Source: Acidobacteriaceae bacterium TAA 166 | GTDB lineage: Bacteria; Acidobacteriota; Terriglobia; Terriglobales; Acidobacteriaceae | Length of the DNA: 64,000 nucleotides | Direction: 5' to 3' | Assembly: GCA_000421065.1 (NCBI GenBank) | Contig: ATWD01000001.1 | Location: 2,534,001-2,598,000 of the forward strand | The notes under the pieces: generated by a model | Database searches by the model: none | What the model saw: the letters and a program-made list of their open reading frames with translations, nothing else | What the model was told of the DNA's origin: nothing | Translations under genes and position numbers: made by a program | Shown here: in pieces, positions 22,425 through 30,831 of the stretch | Numbering within the stretch: the stretch's first letter is position 1 | Layout of the letters: the number at the start of each line of letters is the position of its first letter

Positions 22425-23255
22425 TTATTCCGTTTGAAAGATATTCTTCAAAGTTCCGAGGCCCGTCACTTCTACCTCTACCCGGTCGCCAGAGGCCACC
22501 GGCCCCACCCCGGAGGGTGTTCCCGTGGGGATCAAATCGCCAGGCTCAAGCGTAAGGAACGCCGAGATATACCGCAACAGAGAATCGATCGGAAAGATCA
22601 GGTCCGCCGTCGAGCCCTTCTGCTTTATCTCGCCATTCAACCGTGTGGTCACAAAGACTGGAGCTCCATGAAGCGGATCGACCTCGTCTGGCCCCTGAAT
22701 GGCGACGACAGGCCCGACCGGGCAAAAGGTATCCCACCCCTTGCCGCGTGTCCACTGCCCATCGGACTTCTGAATATCGCGAGCCGTCACGTCGTTCACG
22801 ATGGTGTAGCCGCGGATATACGGTAGAACATCCTCGTCCGGACCAAGATTGCGACAGCGGCGGCCGATCACGATGGCCAGCTCGCCTTCATAGTCCACGC
22901 GCCTGGAGAGCGACGGCATCAGGACCGTGCCTTCGGCCGCCAGCAGCGAAGAGGGCGGCTTGAGAAAGAGCAGAGGCTCTTTCGGAACATCGTTGCCCAG
23001 CTCCGCCGCATGCTCGCTGTAGTTGCGCCCCACGCAGACGATCTTCGTCGGCACGACCGGAGGCAATAACGAAAGGCTGTCCAGCGGAGCAGCCGCGAAG
23101 GTTTCGGTGGAGATGTCCTCCAACTCGGCCAGGCGCCCGGCAAGGTCCTCCTCAGGCGCGACCATGGAATGCACGGCCCACAGGGCTCCATCCCGCTCCT
23201 CTACCTGCGCGTAACGGGCGATGCCCGAGGCAGAGCGATATCTACAGTACTTCAT
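22425..23255 (-). CDS. Fumarylacetoacetate hydrolase family protein
   Basis: The 276-aa protein carries the FAH C-terminal catalytic domain: [13 protein letters not shown], the metal-binding EGELAIVIG (with an upstream VDY), [23 protein letters not shown] and a C-terminal TGTPSGVG. Members cleave or decarboxylate beta-diketones and related acids (for example 2-hydroxyhepta-2,4-diene-1,7-dioate isomerase, acylpyruvase). Acylpyruvase-like activity is the most general guess. It lies 44 nt behind the FN3 lipoprotein gene on the same strand. Confidence 0.85.
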   Translation of the reverse strand: MKYCRYRSASGIARYAQVEERDGALWAVHSMVAPEEDLAGRLAELEDISTETFAAAPLDSLSLLPPVVPTKIVCVGRNYSEHAAELGNDVPKEPLLFLKPPSSLLAAEGTVLMPSLSRRVDYEGELAIVIGRRCRNLGPDEDVLPYIRGYTIVNDVTARDIQKSDGQWTRGKGWDTFCPVGPVVAIQGPDEVDPLHGAPVFVTTRLNGEIKQKGSTADLIFPIDSLLRYISAFLTLEPGDLIPTGTPSGVGPVASGDRVEVEVTGLGTLKNIFQTE

Positions 23256-23299
23256 CGTCGCTGTCTTCCTTTCCTGGCCGATTCTTCACCGAGCTGGAT

Positions 23300-24502
23300 T
23301 CATCGATCTGGATTTGTCGACTTTGGGCTCTTCTCCGTAATCTCGTTCGATGCTGGTCCCTCGTTACCCGAGCCGTCCACCGCGGTGACGCGATAGGTGT
23401 AGCTGTGTCCGGGAACGACGGTCAAGTCAGAGAACGCCGGACCAAGCACCGGGGTCTTCGAGACTCGCTCGAATTCTCCCGTTGCACCCTCACGCCGGTA
23501 GACGTTGTAACCCGCGATATCGGCCTCGCTGCTGGGCTGCCAGGAGAGATCGATCGTGAGGATATCCCCCTCCGCGCCCGGAATCGCAGCCAGCTCCGTG
23601 GGCGCAGACGGAGGGAAGCGGTCCGTCATGGTGAGTTCGACCGTCGGCGAGACCGCGCCGCGCAGCTCGTAACGATGTCCGTCCAATTCGACCGTGCGGA
23701 CGCGCTGGGCGGTGTAGCGATAGCTCTCCCCTCGCCGCGCTCCGCGATCAAGCGTGCCGCCAGGGTCCGGCGCCTGCGCACCGTCGCCTCCGGCACGAAG
23801 ACGGATCTCCGCGGGCTCATTCTCGGGCAACGAGAGCGAAGCCTTCTTCTTCGGCTTATTTGATTTAGGCGCAGCGGGAAGTTTGCGGTCGAGCTCGATC
23901 CACGATCCCGGCTCCGACGGCTGCCATTCGAGTACAGCTCCATAGCGGGTTGCGCTCGCTTTAAGCTGGATTGGTGGTGGAGCCGCTCCCGCCAGGGCCA
24001 TCGTCCCGCGAGAGTATCCTGCCGAATGTCCGCCGGGGTTGAGGATGCGAATTCGATACCGGATGAGCCGAGCCTCTCCTGCGGCAAGCTCGCTCGGAAG
24101 CTGATCGTCGGCATCCGTCTCGCCGGGCTTCACCGCGAGCCGAACGGCGGGGTCGCATCCCGGAACCGATTGAGGCGGCGGTATGGTCTGTCCCAAGGCC
24201 GCGGAGGCAGATTCGTGAGATTCCGGTGCCGGAGATGCCTCCCGGCAGATCTCAGCCGTCATCGGCGAGGGAGCGGTCAGCCGATCGGTCGTGCGAGAGG
24301 GCGTCGTCCAGTGCAGATGGACGGTCTGTCCCGCGCGCTGCGCTGCCAGATCGTTCATCACCTCCGGCAGGTGAAGCGAGGGAGGGCGCGGCGGCCCGGG
24401 ACTCGCGCACGAGGTCAGCAGCGACACGAGTGCGGAGGCTGCCGGTGCGGCAAAACGGCGCTGTCTGGATCGCAAGAACAAGGGGTGAGACCGAACGTGC
24501 AT
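23300..24502 (-). CDS. Lipoprotein with fibronectin type III domains
   Basis: The 400-aa protein starts at ATG 24502, set by a GGAG 5 nt upstream. It has a basic n-region, a hydrophobic stretch and a lipobox (LLTSC), so it should be a lipoprotein. The C-terminal third is a clear FN3 domain ([11 protein letters not shown] to [21 protein letters not shown]). Two more divergent FN3-like units with WTTP and [16 protein letters not shown] lie before it, separated by a Lys-rich linker. It probably binds other surface molecules. No enzymatic motif is seen. Confidence 0.7.
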   Translation of the reverse strand: MHVRSHPLFLRSRQRRFAAPAASALVSLLTSCASPGPPRPPSLHLPEVMNDLAAQRAGQTVHLHWTTPSRTTDRLTAPSPMTAEICREASPAPESHESASAALGQTIPPPQSVPGCDPAVRLAVKPGETDADDQLPSELAAGEARLIRYRIRILNPGGHSAGYSRGTMALAGAAPPPIQLKASATRYGAVLEWQPSEPGSWIELDRKLPAAPKSNKPKKKASLSLPENEPAEIRLRAGGDGAQAPDPGGTLDRGARRGESYRYTAQRVRTVELDGHRYELRGAVSPTVELTMTDRFPPSAPTELAAIPGAEGDILTIDLSWQPSSEADIAGYNVYRREGATGEFERVSKTPVLGPAFSDLTVVPGHSYTYRVTAVDGSGNEGPASNEITEKSPKSTNPDR

Positions 24503-24629
24503 CGGTCTCCAGCCTATAGCAATTTCCCTGAAGGTGTAGAGCTCCAAGAGGCGGTTGGCGTTGTTTTCTCTCAAAGGGAAACGACACGGAATGGTCTCAT
24601 TCAGGCACAAATTTGGGGAAATTACTTTA

Positions 24630-24702
24630 GGGCATATCGACCTATTGAAGAGAACAGCGCTGTCGCGCAGCAGGCCATTCTCTTCAGTAGGTCGATACGC
24701 CC
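24630..24702 (+). repeat. Internally deleted palindrome (outer ends of the dispersed family)
   Basis: The gene-free stretch 24503-24839 holds this hairpin. The left arm GGCATATCGACCTATTGAAG continues AGAAC, and its near-complement GGCGTATCGACCTACTGAAG is read from the other side. The middle is only AGCGCTGTCGCGCAGCAGGCC. It is both outer ends of the dispersed element (b-end and a-end) joined with the interior missing. Confidence 0.65.
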
Positions 24703-24839
24703 CCCAGTATCCCGATCCGCTTCCCTCCTCCATCAGGAGGGCTATCTCGCCGCTCTCACGCGAAAGCAGTTGTCGAACTGCAATCTTTGCGCGAGAATGA
24801 CTCGCTACTTCCGTTTTGCCGGAAAGGATGCGTGGACGG

Positions 24840-25313
24840 ATGATCTTCTCGGTACTTCTGCTCTGCTTTCTGATTGGATGTGTCGCCGGGCTTCGCTCCA
24901 TGATGGCTCCCGCGATCGTCTGCGCCGCCGCTTACCTGCGCTGGATTCATCTGGAGGGAACACCGCTCCAGTTCCTTACCGCGCAACCCGCCCTGTGGAT
25001 CTTTACCTTCCTCGCCATCGGCGAACTCATCGCCGACAAGCTCCCAAAGACGCCTGCCAGAACAAGTGCGATGGGCCTGATCGCCCGTGCCGTAACCGGG
25101 GCTCTCTGTGGTGCCGCCCTGGCCGCCAGCGGAGGCAAAGCCCTGGCCGTCGGAGCCGTTCTGGGGCTTCTGGGAGGAGTCGCCGGAGCCTTCGCCGGAT
25201 ACTACATCCGTCGCGGCCTGGTCCTCCAGATGCGCGTGCCGGACTTCGTCATCGCCGTCGTCGAAGACCTGCTGGCCATCTCGGGCGGCCTCTTCGTGAC
25301 CTCGAGAATGTAA
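24840..25313 (+). CDS. DUF4126 family membrane protein
   Basis: The 157-aa protein is hydrophobic with about four membrane segments. It has the family features [15 protein letters not shown] near the N-terminus, [23 protein letters not shown], and a C-terminal [19 protein letters not shown]. The function of DUF4126 is unknown. ATG 24840 starts the hydrophobic region directly, with AAAGGA about 12 nt upstream; an ATG 12 nt earlier is possible. ruvB follows about 80 nt downstream in the same direction. Confidence 0.75.
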   Translation: MIFSVLLLCFLIGCVAGLRSMMAPAIVCAAAYLRWIHLEGTPLQFLTAQPALWIFTFLAIGELIADKLPKTPARTSAMGLIARAVTGALCGAALAASGGKALAVGAVLGLLGGVAGAFAGYYIRRGLVLQMRVPDFVIAVVEDLLAISGGLFVTSRM

Positions 25314-25390
25314 ACGGACTCCGCATTCCAAGACGGATGAACCCTCACGGAGGATTGCCTCGGCGCTCTCTTCGCCTTAGTATCGCCTCA

Positions 25391-26455
25391 GTGGAGTCTC
25401 CGAAGAAAAACCCGATCGATCTCAACCGCGGATCGAAAGCCGATGCCGAGCGGTTGGTCTCCGCCGGCCGCGTCGACGACGACGCCACCTTCGAGCTGAA
25501 GCTGCGCCCACACCGGCTCAACGAGTTCATCGGCCAGACCAAGGCCAAGGAGCAGCTGGCCATCGCCCTCGAGGCCGCCCGCTCGCGTGGCGAGGCGCTC
25601 GACCACGTCCTGCTCTTCGGTCCTCCCGGCCTGGGCAAGACCACGCTCGCCACCATCATCGCCAACGAGCTCGACGTCGGCTTCCAGCAGACCTCCGGCC
25701 CCGCGCTGCAGATCCAGGGCGACCTCACCGCCATCCTCACCAACATCCGCGACAGGCAGGTGCTCTTCCTCGACGAGATTCATCGCCTGCAGCCCGTGCT
25801 CGAAGAGAAGCTCTACACCGCGCTCGAGGACTACAAGCTCGACATCATGATCGGCCAGGGCCCCGCGGCCCGTACGCATGTCATGGACATCAAGCCCTTC
25901 ACCTTCGTCGCCGCAACGACGCGCCCCGGCCTGTTGTCGTCGCCCTTGCGCTCGCGCTTCGGCATCCTTCTGCGCCTCGAGTTCTACACCGACGACGAGC
26001 TGCGCTTCGTGGTCGAGCGCTCCGCCGACGTGATCGGCGTCCCCATTGACCGGGACGGGGCCGCCGAGATCGCCATGCGCTCCCGCGGAACCCCGCGCAT
26101 CGCCAATCGCCTCCTGCGCCGCGTACGCGACTACGCCCAGGTGCGCGCCTCCGGAAAGATCGACCGCGACACGGCCTGCAAGGCGCTCGAGCTGCTCGAG
26201 GTGGACGCGCACGGCTTCGACGAGCTCGACCGCCGTCTGCTCCGCACCATCATCGAGAAGTACGACGGCGGCCCGGTCGGGCTCAACACCCTCGCCGCTG
26301 CGCTGGCCGAGGAGCAGGACGCGCTCGAGGAGGTCTACGAGCCCTTCCTGATCCAGATCGGCTTCCTCGACCGCACCCCGCGCGGCCGCGTCGCCACCCG
26401 CCTCGCCTACGAGCACCTTGGCATTGAGATGCCAAGAAAACTGAGCCTCTTTTAG
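25391..26455 (+). CDS. ruvB: Holliday junction branch-migration ATPase RuvB
   Basis: RuvB is the hexameric motor that, with RuvA, drives branch migration of recombination intermediates. The 354-aa form shows the Walker A segment [12 protein letters not shown] (about residues 76-87), Walker [10 protein letters not shown], the sensor region [16 protein letters not shown], and the RuvB winged helix with [13 protein letters not shown] and FLDRTPRGR. The start is uncertain. GTG 25391 gives a family-length N-terminus ([13 protein letters not shown]), while ATG 25337 would add 18 unconserved residues. Neither has a good Shine-Dalgarno. Confidence 0.93.
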   Translation: MESPKKNPIDLNRGSKADAERLVSAGRVDDDATFELKLRPHRLNEFIGQTKAKEQLAIALEAARSRGEALDHVLLFGPPGLGKTTLATIIANELDVGFQQTSGPALQIQGDLTAILTNIRDRQVLFLDEIHRLQPVLEEKLYTALEDYKLDIMIGQGPAARTHVMDIKPFTFVAATTRPGLLSSPLRSRFGILLRLEFYTDDELRFVVERSADVIGVPIDRDGAAEIAMRSRGTPRIANRLLRRVRDYAQVRASGKIDRDTACKALELLEVDAHGFDELDRRLLRTIIEKYDGGPVGLNTLAAALAEEQDALEEVYEPFLIQIGFLDRTPRGRVATRLAYEHLGIEMPRKLSLF

Positions 26456-26458
26456 AAA

Positions 26459-26661
26459 AGGCGGTGGCCTGCCGGCCCGGGCCCACTACGCGTGAGGCGG
26501 TCACTTCGTGACCTGTGTACTCCCTTCGGGTCGAGGCTCCCGTTGGTCGCTCACAAAAATGTTTGTGCCGACCAACGGGAGGCCCATGGCGAAGCCGGTA
26601 TACACCCCACGAAGTGAGCGCTGCCTGCGTAGGGCGTCCGCGCGGCAGCGCAGATTCCAGA
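26459..26661 (-). repeat. Dispersed imperfect palindrome, near-full copy (a-end left, b-end right)
   Basis: It has the same parts as the copy at 19741 but in reverse orientation. GGTGGCCTGCCGGCCCGGGC is at the left and CCGCGCGGCAGCGC at the right, with central CCCGTTGGTCG.../CGACCAACGGGAGG and flanking CACTTCGTGA and ACGAAGTGAG blocks. It lies between ruvB and murQ, which converge on it. Confidence 0.85.
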
Positions 26662-26671
26662 AGATGCCTAG

Positions 26672-27580
26672 CTAAGCCAGCGCCCCAGCGAGACTCCCAC
26701 CCGCAGCCATCAACTTCTCTTCCGCCGCGCTCCTGTCCACACCCAGCTTCTGCATCGCAATCGCTACCTTCACGCTGCCTGCCTCTTCCAACAGCCTCGA
26801 CGCAACCTCACGATCCACTCCCGTCGCCTCGGCGATGATGCGATGCGCCCGGTCCACCAGCTTCTGGTTGGTCGGCTGCACGTTCACCATCAGGTTGCCG
26901 TAAACGGCTCCCGTCCGAATCATCACCCCGGTCGAGATCATATTCAGCACCAGCTTGGTCGCGGTTCCCGCCTTCATGCGCGTCGATCCAGTAACGACCT
27001 CCGGGCCCGTCACCGGAGCGATGGCGATGTCTGCGAGCGTGGCCATCTGCGATCCGGCCACGCAGGTCAACGAGATCACCAGAGCGCCCAGGCTCCTGGC
27101 GTGCTCCATCGCGCCGATCACATACGGCGTGCGCCCACTGGCCGCGATCCCCACCAGCGTATCCGGCGCATCGTCCCTCAAGAAGCAGGCAGCGATCAGG
27201 TCGAGCGCGCCCTGCTCCTTCGAGTCCTCCGACCTCTCGCTCGACTTGCGCAGCGCCGAGTCCCCTCCCGCGATCATCCCCCGCACCAGCGACGGAGGCA
27301 CCGAGAAGGTCGGCGGGCACTCCGAGGCGTCCAGCACCCCCAGCCGCCCGCTGGTCCCCGCGCCGATGTAGAACAGCCTTCCTCCTCGGGCAAACCGTGC
27401 CGCAATCTCATCGATAGAGCGAGCGATCCGGGGCAGCTCCTTCGCCACGGCTTGCGGGACGCTCTGATCCTCCTCATTCATCAGCGTGACCATCTCGAGC
27501 GTCGAGACCTGATCAATATGGGTGGTGCGGGGATTGCGGGCCTCCGTCGTCAGCGTGGCGAGATTCAGATCGGTATTCAT
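26672..27580 (-). CDS. murQ: N-acetylmuramic acid 6-phosphate etherase
   Basis: MurQ cleaves the lactyl ether of MurNAc-6-phosphate to GlcNAc-6-phosphate, allowing recovery of cell-wall sugars. The 302-aa product has the SIS-fold signatures FYIGAGTSGRLGVLDASECPPT, GIAASGRTPYVIGA, TGPEVVTGSTRMKAGTATK and the C-terminal helix GVDREVASRLLEEAGSVK. ATG 27580 is taken (a GTG immediately precedes it). It is divergent from the LmeA-like gene across 111 nt. No MurNAc transporter or AnmK gene is adjacent. Confidence 0.95.
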   Translation of the reverse strand: MNTDLNLATLTTEARNPRTTHIDQVSTLEMVTLMNEEDQSVPQAVAKELPRIARSIDEIAARFARGGRLFYIGAGTSGRLGVLDASECPPTFSVPPSLVRGMIAGGDSALRKSSERSEDSKEQGALDLIAACFLRDDAPDTLVGIAASGRTPYVIGAMEHARSLGALVISLTCVAGSQMATLADIAIAPVTGPEVVTGSTRMKAGTATKLVLNMISTGVMIRTGAVYGNLMVNVQPTNQKLVDRAHRIIAEATGVDREVASRLLEEAGSVKVAIAMQKLGVDRSAAEEKLMAAGGSLAGALA

Positions 27581-27658
27581 CACCTGTCCATGATAGGCCT
27601 CTTAAGCTTTCGCGAATCTTCCGGCAGGCAGCGATTTTGCATCTTACAGGAAGAACCG

Positions 27659-27686
27659 TTGAATTCTTGAGGCAGCCCCATACCAT
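27659..27686 (+). promoter_or_regulatory. Predicted promoter of the LmeA-like gene, leaderless
   Basis: TTGAAT (27659-27664), a 16-nt spacer and TACCAT (27681-27686), which ends 5 nt before ATG 27692. No Shine-Dalgarno is present. Confidence 0.45.
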
Positions 27687-27691
27687 CTCCG

Positions 27692-28750
27692 ATGAACCGA
27701 CGACGCTACGTCCTTATCGCCGCCCTCGCCGCCGTGTCTGCTGTGCTTATCGCATGGATCATCGGCTCCGTGCGACCGAAGCACTCTGCCGCCGGGCCAT
27801 CAAACAGCTTCGTCACCGGGTCGGTGAGCTCGAATCGCACGCCGGCGGGCGGATTGACCACCGTCTATGCGCATAACCTCGAACTCCGCAAAGGCCCGAA
27901 CTTCCGCATCTACGTGCGCTGGCTGCGTGGGGAGATGGTGCCCACCCGCGCCGACCGCGCCCCCTCGCTCGACGATGAGGAGTCCTTCATCTTCCACATC
28001 GATCGCGGCCTGATCCACGCTAACATCGGCGACATCGAGACCTATCTCAACTCCCGGGTCGCCTCCCAGTCGCCGCTCGGGAACATAAAGCTCAGCGGAA
28101 CCGGCAGCGATCTCAAGATCTCCGGAACCCTGCACAAATTTCTCGTTCCCCTCCCGGTCGAGCTCACCGGCACCCTGGCTCCCGCCCCCAACGGAAGGAT
28201 TCACTTCACCGTCTCGAAGATCAATGTGTTGAAGATTCCGATGAAGGCTCTCATGGGAAGTCTGAAGGTCGAGGTCAAGGACATCGTCGGTCCGCAGCCC
28301 ATACCCGGCTTCGAGGTCACGGAGAACGAGATCTACCTCGACACTACCCGTCTGCTGCCGCCTCCTCACATTCGCGGGCAGATGTCCGGAATCCGGGTCC
28401 AGACCCCTGACGTCGAGGTGACCTACGGCAGCACCGATCCCGAAGATGAGGCGGAGCTGGCCCAGTGGCACAACTTCCTCCGTCTTCGCGGAGGAGCGGT
28501 CGAGTTCGGCAAGCTCGCCATGCAGGACGCCGACCTGACCCTGATCGACGCCTCCGACGACGTCTGGTTCGACCTCGACCTAGCCAACTACCAGAGCCAG
28601 GTGGTGAAGGGATACACCCGGATGACGCCGGCCAAGGGGCTGGAGATCTTCATGCCCGATGTCGGCAAGGAGATGCCGGCCGGAACGGTCTCACTGGATA
28701 CGCTCAAGAACCGCAACCGGCCGCTCCCCAACCTCGCGCCGAAGAAGTGA
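27692..28750 (+). CDS. Membrane-anchored protein, LmeA/DUF2993-like
   Basis: The 352-aa protein has an N-terminal signal anchor (RRYVLIAALAAVSAVLIAWIIG). The soluble part contains DRGLIHANIGDIETYLNSRV, KLSGTGSDLKISGTL, VELTGTLAPAPNGRIHF and GFEVTENEIYLDTTRLLPPP. This beta-rich, alternating pattern resembles LmeA/DUF2993 lipid-binding proteins of the cell envelope, but I make that link by general resemblance only. It is transcribed away from murQ and ends 7 nt before the converging alcohol dehydrogenase stop. Confidence 0.6.
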   Translation: MNRRRYVLIAALAAVSAVLIAWIIGSVRPKHSAAGPSNSFVTGSVSSNRTPAGGLTTVYAHNLELRKGPNFRIYVRWLRGEMVPTRADRAPSLDDEESFIFHIDRGLIHANIGDIETYLNSRVASQSPLGNIKLSGTGSDLKISGTLHKFLVPLPVELTGTLAPAPNGRIHFTVSKINVLKIPMKALMGSLKVEVKDIVGPQPIPGFEVTENEIYLDTTRLLPPPHIRGQMSGIRVQTPDVEVTYGSTDPEDEAELAQWHNFLRLRGGAVEFGKLAMQDADLTLIDASDDVWFDLDLANYQSQVVKGYTRMTPAKGLEIFMPDVGKEMPAGTVSLDTLKNRNRPLPNLAPKK

Positions 28751-28757
28751 CTGTGGC

Positions 28758-29738
28758 CTACGGAAGGATCACGACCGGCCCCTCCGCGGTCTCCTGCTTG
28801 ACCGCCTGGAGTGCCTCATTCGCCTGATCCAGAGGGAAGGTGCGGACGCGCGGCCGAATGCCGATCTCATGCGCCAGGGCGAGAAAGTCGCGGGCATCCT
28901 GCCGCGTCATATTGGCGACCGATCGAATCTGCCTCTCACCCCACAGAAGTCTGTCGTAGTTGAAGGCCGGTATCTGGTCCAGATGAATTGCATTGATGGC
29001 CACAACCCCACCCTTGCGGAGGCTCGAAAGAGCCGCAACCACGACCGCGCCCGCGGGCGCGAAGGTCACGGCGCGGTCGAGCGCAACCGGCGGCTTCTCC
29101 TCTTCGCTGCCCACCCACAGCGCGCCCAGCTCCCTGGCTTGCGTCCGGTGCTGCTCGCCGCGCGTCGAGACATAGATCTCGCAGCCCCAGTGCTTCAGCA
29201 CCTCGATGGTGAGCGAGGCCGAGGCCCCGAAGCCGAAGAGTCCCACACGGTCGCCCGGCTGTGTTTCCGCGACCCGCAGGCTGCGGAATCCGATGATTCC
29301 GGCGCAGAGCAACGGCGCGAGATACTTTGGTTCAACCTCCGCAGGAAGAGGGAAGGCGAAGTCCGACCGGACCAGGGCATACTCCGCATAGCCTCCATCG
29401 ACGCTGTAGCCGGTAAAGGTTAGCGCATCGCAGAGATTTTCTTCCCCACGCCTGCAGAAGGGGCAGGTGCCGTCGATTCCACCGATCCAGGAGACCCCGG
29501 CGCGCGAACCCAGGGGAAGCTCCTCGGTTGCCCCGTCAATGACCTCGCCGACGATCTGGTGGCCGGCGATCAAAGGATCACGGAGCGCAGGGAGATCGTG
29601 CTCGAAGATATGCAGGTCGGTGCGGCAGACCCCGCACGCCAGCACGCGCAGCAGAATGTGGCCGGGGATGAGCTCGGGGCGAGGCATTTCCTCGAGCGAG
29701 AGCACGGGAACGAGGCTGCGGAGGACGGCGGCTTTCAT
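28758..29738 (-). CDS. Zinc-dependent alcohol dehydrogenase family protein
   Basis: The 326-aa MDR-family protein shows the catalytic zinc region CGVCRTDLHI and GHQIVGEV, and a structural-zinc Cys cluster (CPFCRRGEENLC). A Rossmann segment with GLFGFGASA and ending WGCEIYVSTRG follows, slightly variant from GxGxxG. It probably oxidises alcohols or reduces aldehydes with NAD(P). Its ATG overlaps the beta-lactamase stop by 4 nt (ATGA), so it is translationally coupled to it. It converges on the LmeA-like gene. Confidence 0.88.
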   Translation of the reverse strand: MKAAVLRSLVPVLSLEEMPRPELIPGHILLRVLACGVCRTDLHIFEHDLPALRDPLIAGHQIVGEVIDGATEELPLGSRAGVSWIGGIDGTCPFCRRGEENLCDALTFTGYSVDGGYAEYALVRSDFAFPLPAEVEPKYLAPLLCAGIIGFRSLRVAETQPGDRVGLFGFGASASLTIEVLKHWGCEIYVSTRGEQHRTQARELGALWVGSEEEKPPVALDRAVTFAPAGAVVVAALSSLRKGGVVAINAIHLDQIPAFNYDRLLWGERQIRSVANMTRQDARDFLALAHEIGIRPRVRTFPLDQANEALQAVKQETAEGPVVILP

Positions 29739-30601
29739 GACGAATAGGATACTGCGACGGCGCGAGCGACTTCGGCGTGGATGGCATTCGCGGCATCGGT
29801 CGAGAGCGGCGTTGCCGTCAGGTAGGAGGTAACGAGGATCGGCTTGCCCGCGGGCGGCCACAGGACGCCGATGTCGTTGTTGGTGCCGCGCGAGCCGGAG
29901 CCGGTCTTGTCGACGACCTTCCAGCCGGAGGGAAGCCCGGCGCGGTACTTGGCGTTGCCCGTCGTGTTGGCCAGCATCCAGTCTGTGAGCTGCTGGCGAG
30001 AAGAAGGCTTGAGAACGTCTTCCAAGAGAATGCGCCGCAGGTTACGAAGCATGACGTTCGGCGTGGTGGTGTCGCGTGGATCGCCGGGCGTGGCCTCGTT
30101 CAGGGTGGGCTCGTTGCGGTCGAGCCGCGTCGTCGCGTCGCCGATGGAGCGAACGAAGGCAGTGACCGCCGGTGGGCCGCCGAAGCTCGAGAGCAGGAGA
30201 TTGGCGGCGGTGTTGTCGCTGAGGGTAAGGGCTGCTTTGCACAACTCCGCCACGGTCATGCTTCCTCCGGCGTGCTTTTCGGTCTCGGGCGAATAGGAGA
30301 CCAGGTCCGACCTGGAGTAAGAGATGGCCCGGTCGAGATGCTCCTTTCCCTGATCGACACGCTCGAGCACCAGCGACGCCGCCAGAAACTTGAAGGTGCT
30401 GCACATGGGAAAGCGCTCGTCGCCTCGAAGTTGAGCGCTCTCTCCGGAGGGGAGCTGAACGGCGACACCCAGCCTCCCCTGGCTCCTTCTCTCAAGGGAG
30501 CGAAGTGTATCCGCGAGCCCGGCGGCGAGGTCGACCAGCAGAGCGGAGGGCCTGATAGCAGCGGTGGCGAAGCAGGCGATGGCGGAGCGTCGGGTGAGCA
30601 T
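29735..30601 (-). CDS. Class A serine beta-lactamase
   Basis: The 288-aa enzyme hydrolyses beta-lactams by an acyl-serine mechanism in the periplasm. All class A motifs are present: CSTFK (SxxK nucleophile, about residue 68), LSDN (SDN loop), RNEPTLNEA (omega loop with the general-base Glu) and KTGSGSRGTNND (KTG). The Ser-Gly after KTG resembles extended-spectrum families such as CTX-M rather than TEM. The N-terminus (LTRRSAIACF) looks like a twin-arginine signal. ATG 30601 is used; another ATG six codons upstream is possible. It is probably a chromosomal environmental enzyme, since no mobility genes are near. An alcohol dehydrogenase is co-translated behind it. Confidence 0.92.
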   Translation of the reverse strand: MLTRRSAIACFATAAIRPSALLVDLAAGLADTLRSLERRSQGRLGVAVQLPSGESAQLRGDERFPMCSTFKFLAASLVLERVDQGKEHLDRAISYSRSDLVSYSPETEKHAGGSMTVAELCKAALTLSDNTAANLLLSSFGGPPAVTAFVRSIGDATTRLDRNEPTLNEATPGDPRDTTTPNVMLRNLRRILLEDVLKPSSRQQLTDWMLANTTGNAKYRAGLPSGWKVVDKTGSGSRGTNNDIGVLWPPAGKPILVTSYLTATPLSTDAANAIHAEVARAVAVSYSS

Positions 30602-30746
30602 GGTGGGCAGGATGAGCATAGCTGAGTGCGATTCTATGCAGGCTCAATTGTGGAAGAGATGGGGATGGATTCGGATAAGCAATGTTTTGTGACCATCGGT
30701 CGTACACACGATTCGCGCCGCCTTCATACAAAGGGCCTTCATGCAA

Positions 30747-30782
30747 AAAAGGAAGAGGCCCCTGTGTGGGGCCCTTCCTTTT
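30747..30782. terminator. Bidirectional intrinsic terminator
   Basis: The stem AAAAGGAAG(A)GGCCCC / GGGGCCCTTCCTTTT has a 5-nt TGTGT loop. It has an A-run on one side and a T-run on the other, so it can work in both directions. It lies past the stop of the SLBB export gene (minus) and upstream of the beta-lactamase. Confidence 0.8.
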
Positions 30783-30831
30783 CGATGGCCTGCGTCAGAA
30801 TCGAACCGACGGTTTTGCGCCGAGGCACAAA

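Noticed and set aside
25388..26416. 342-codon antisense frame opposite ruvB
   Set aside because: It is a mirror of ruvB codon bias with no recognisable domain.
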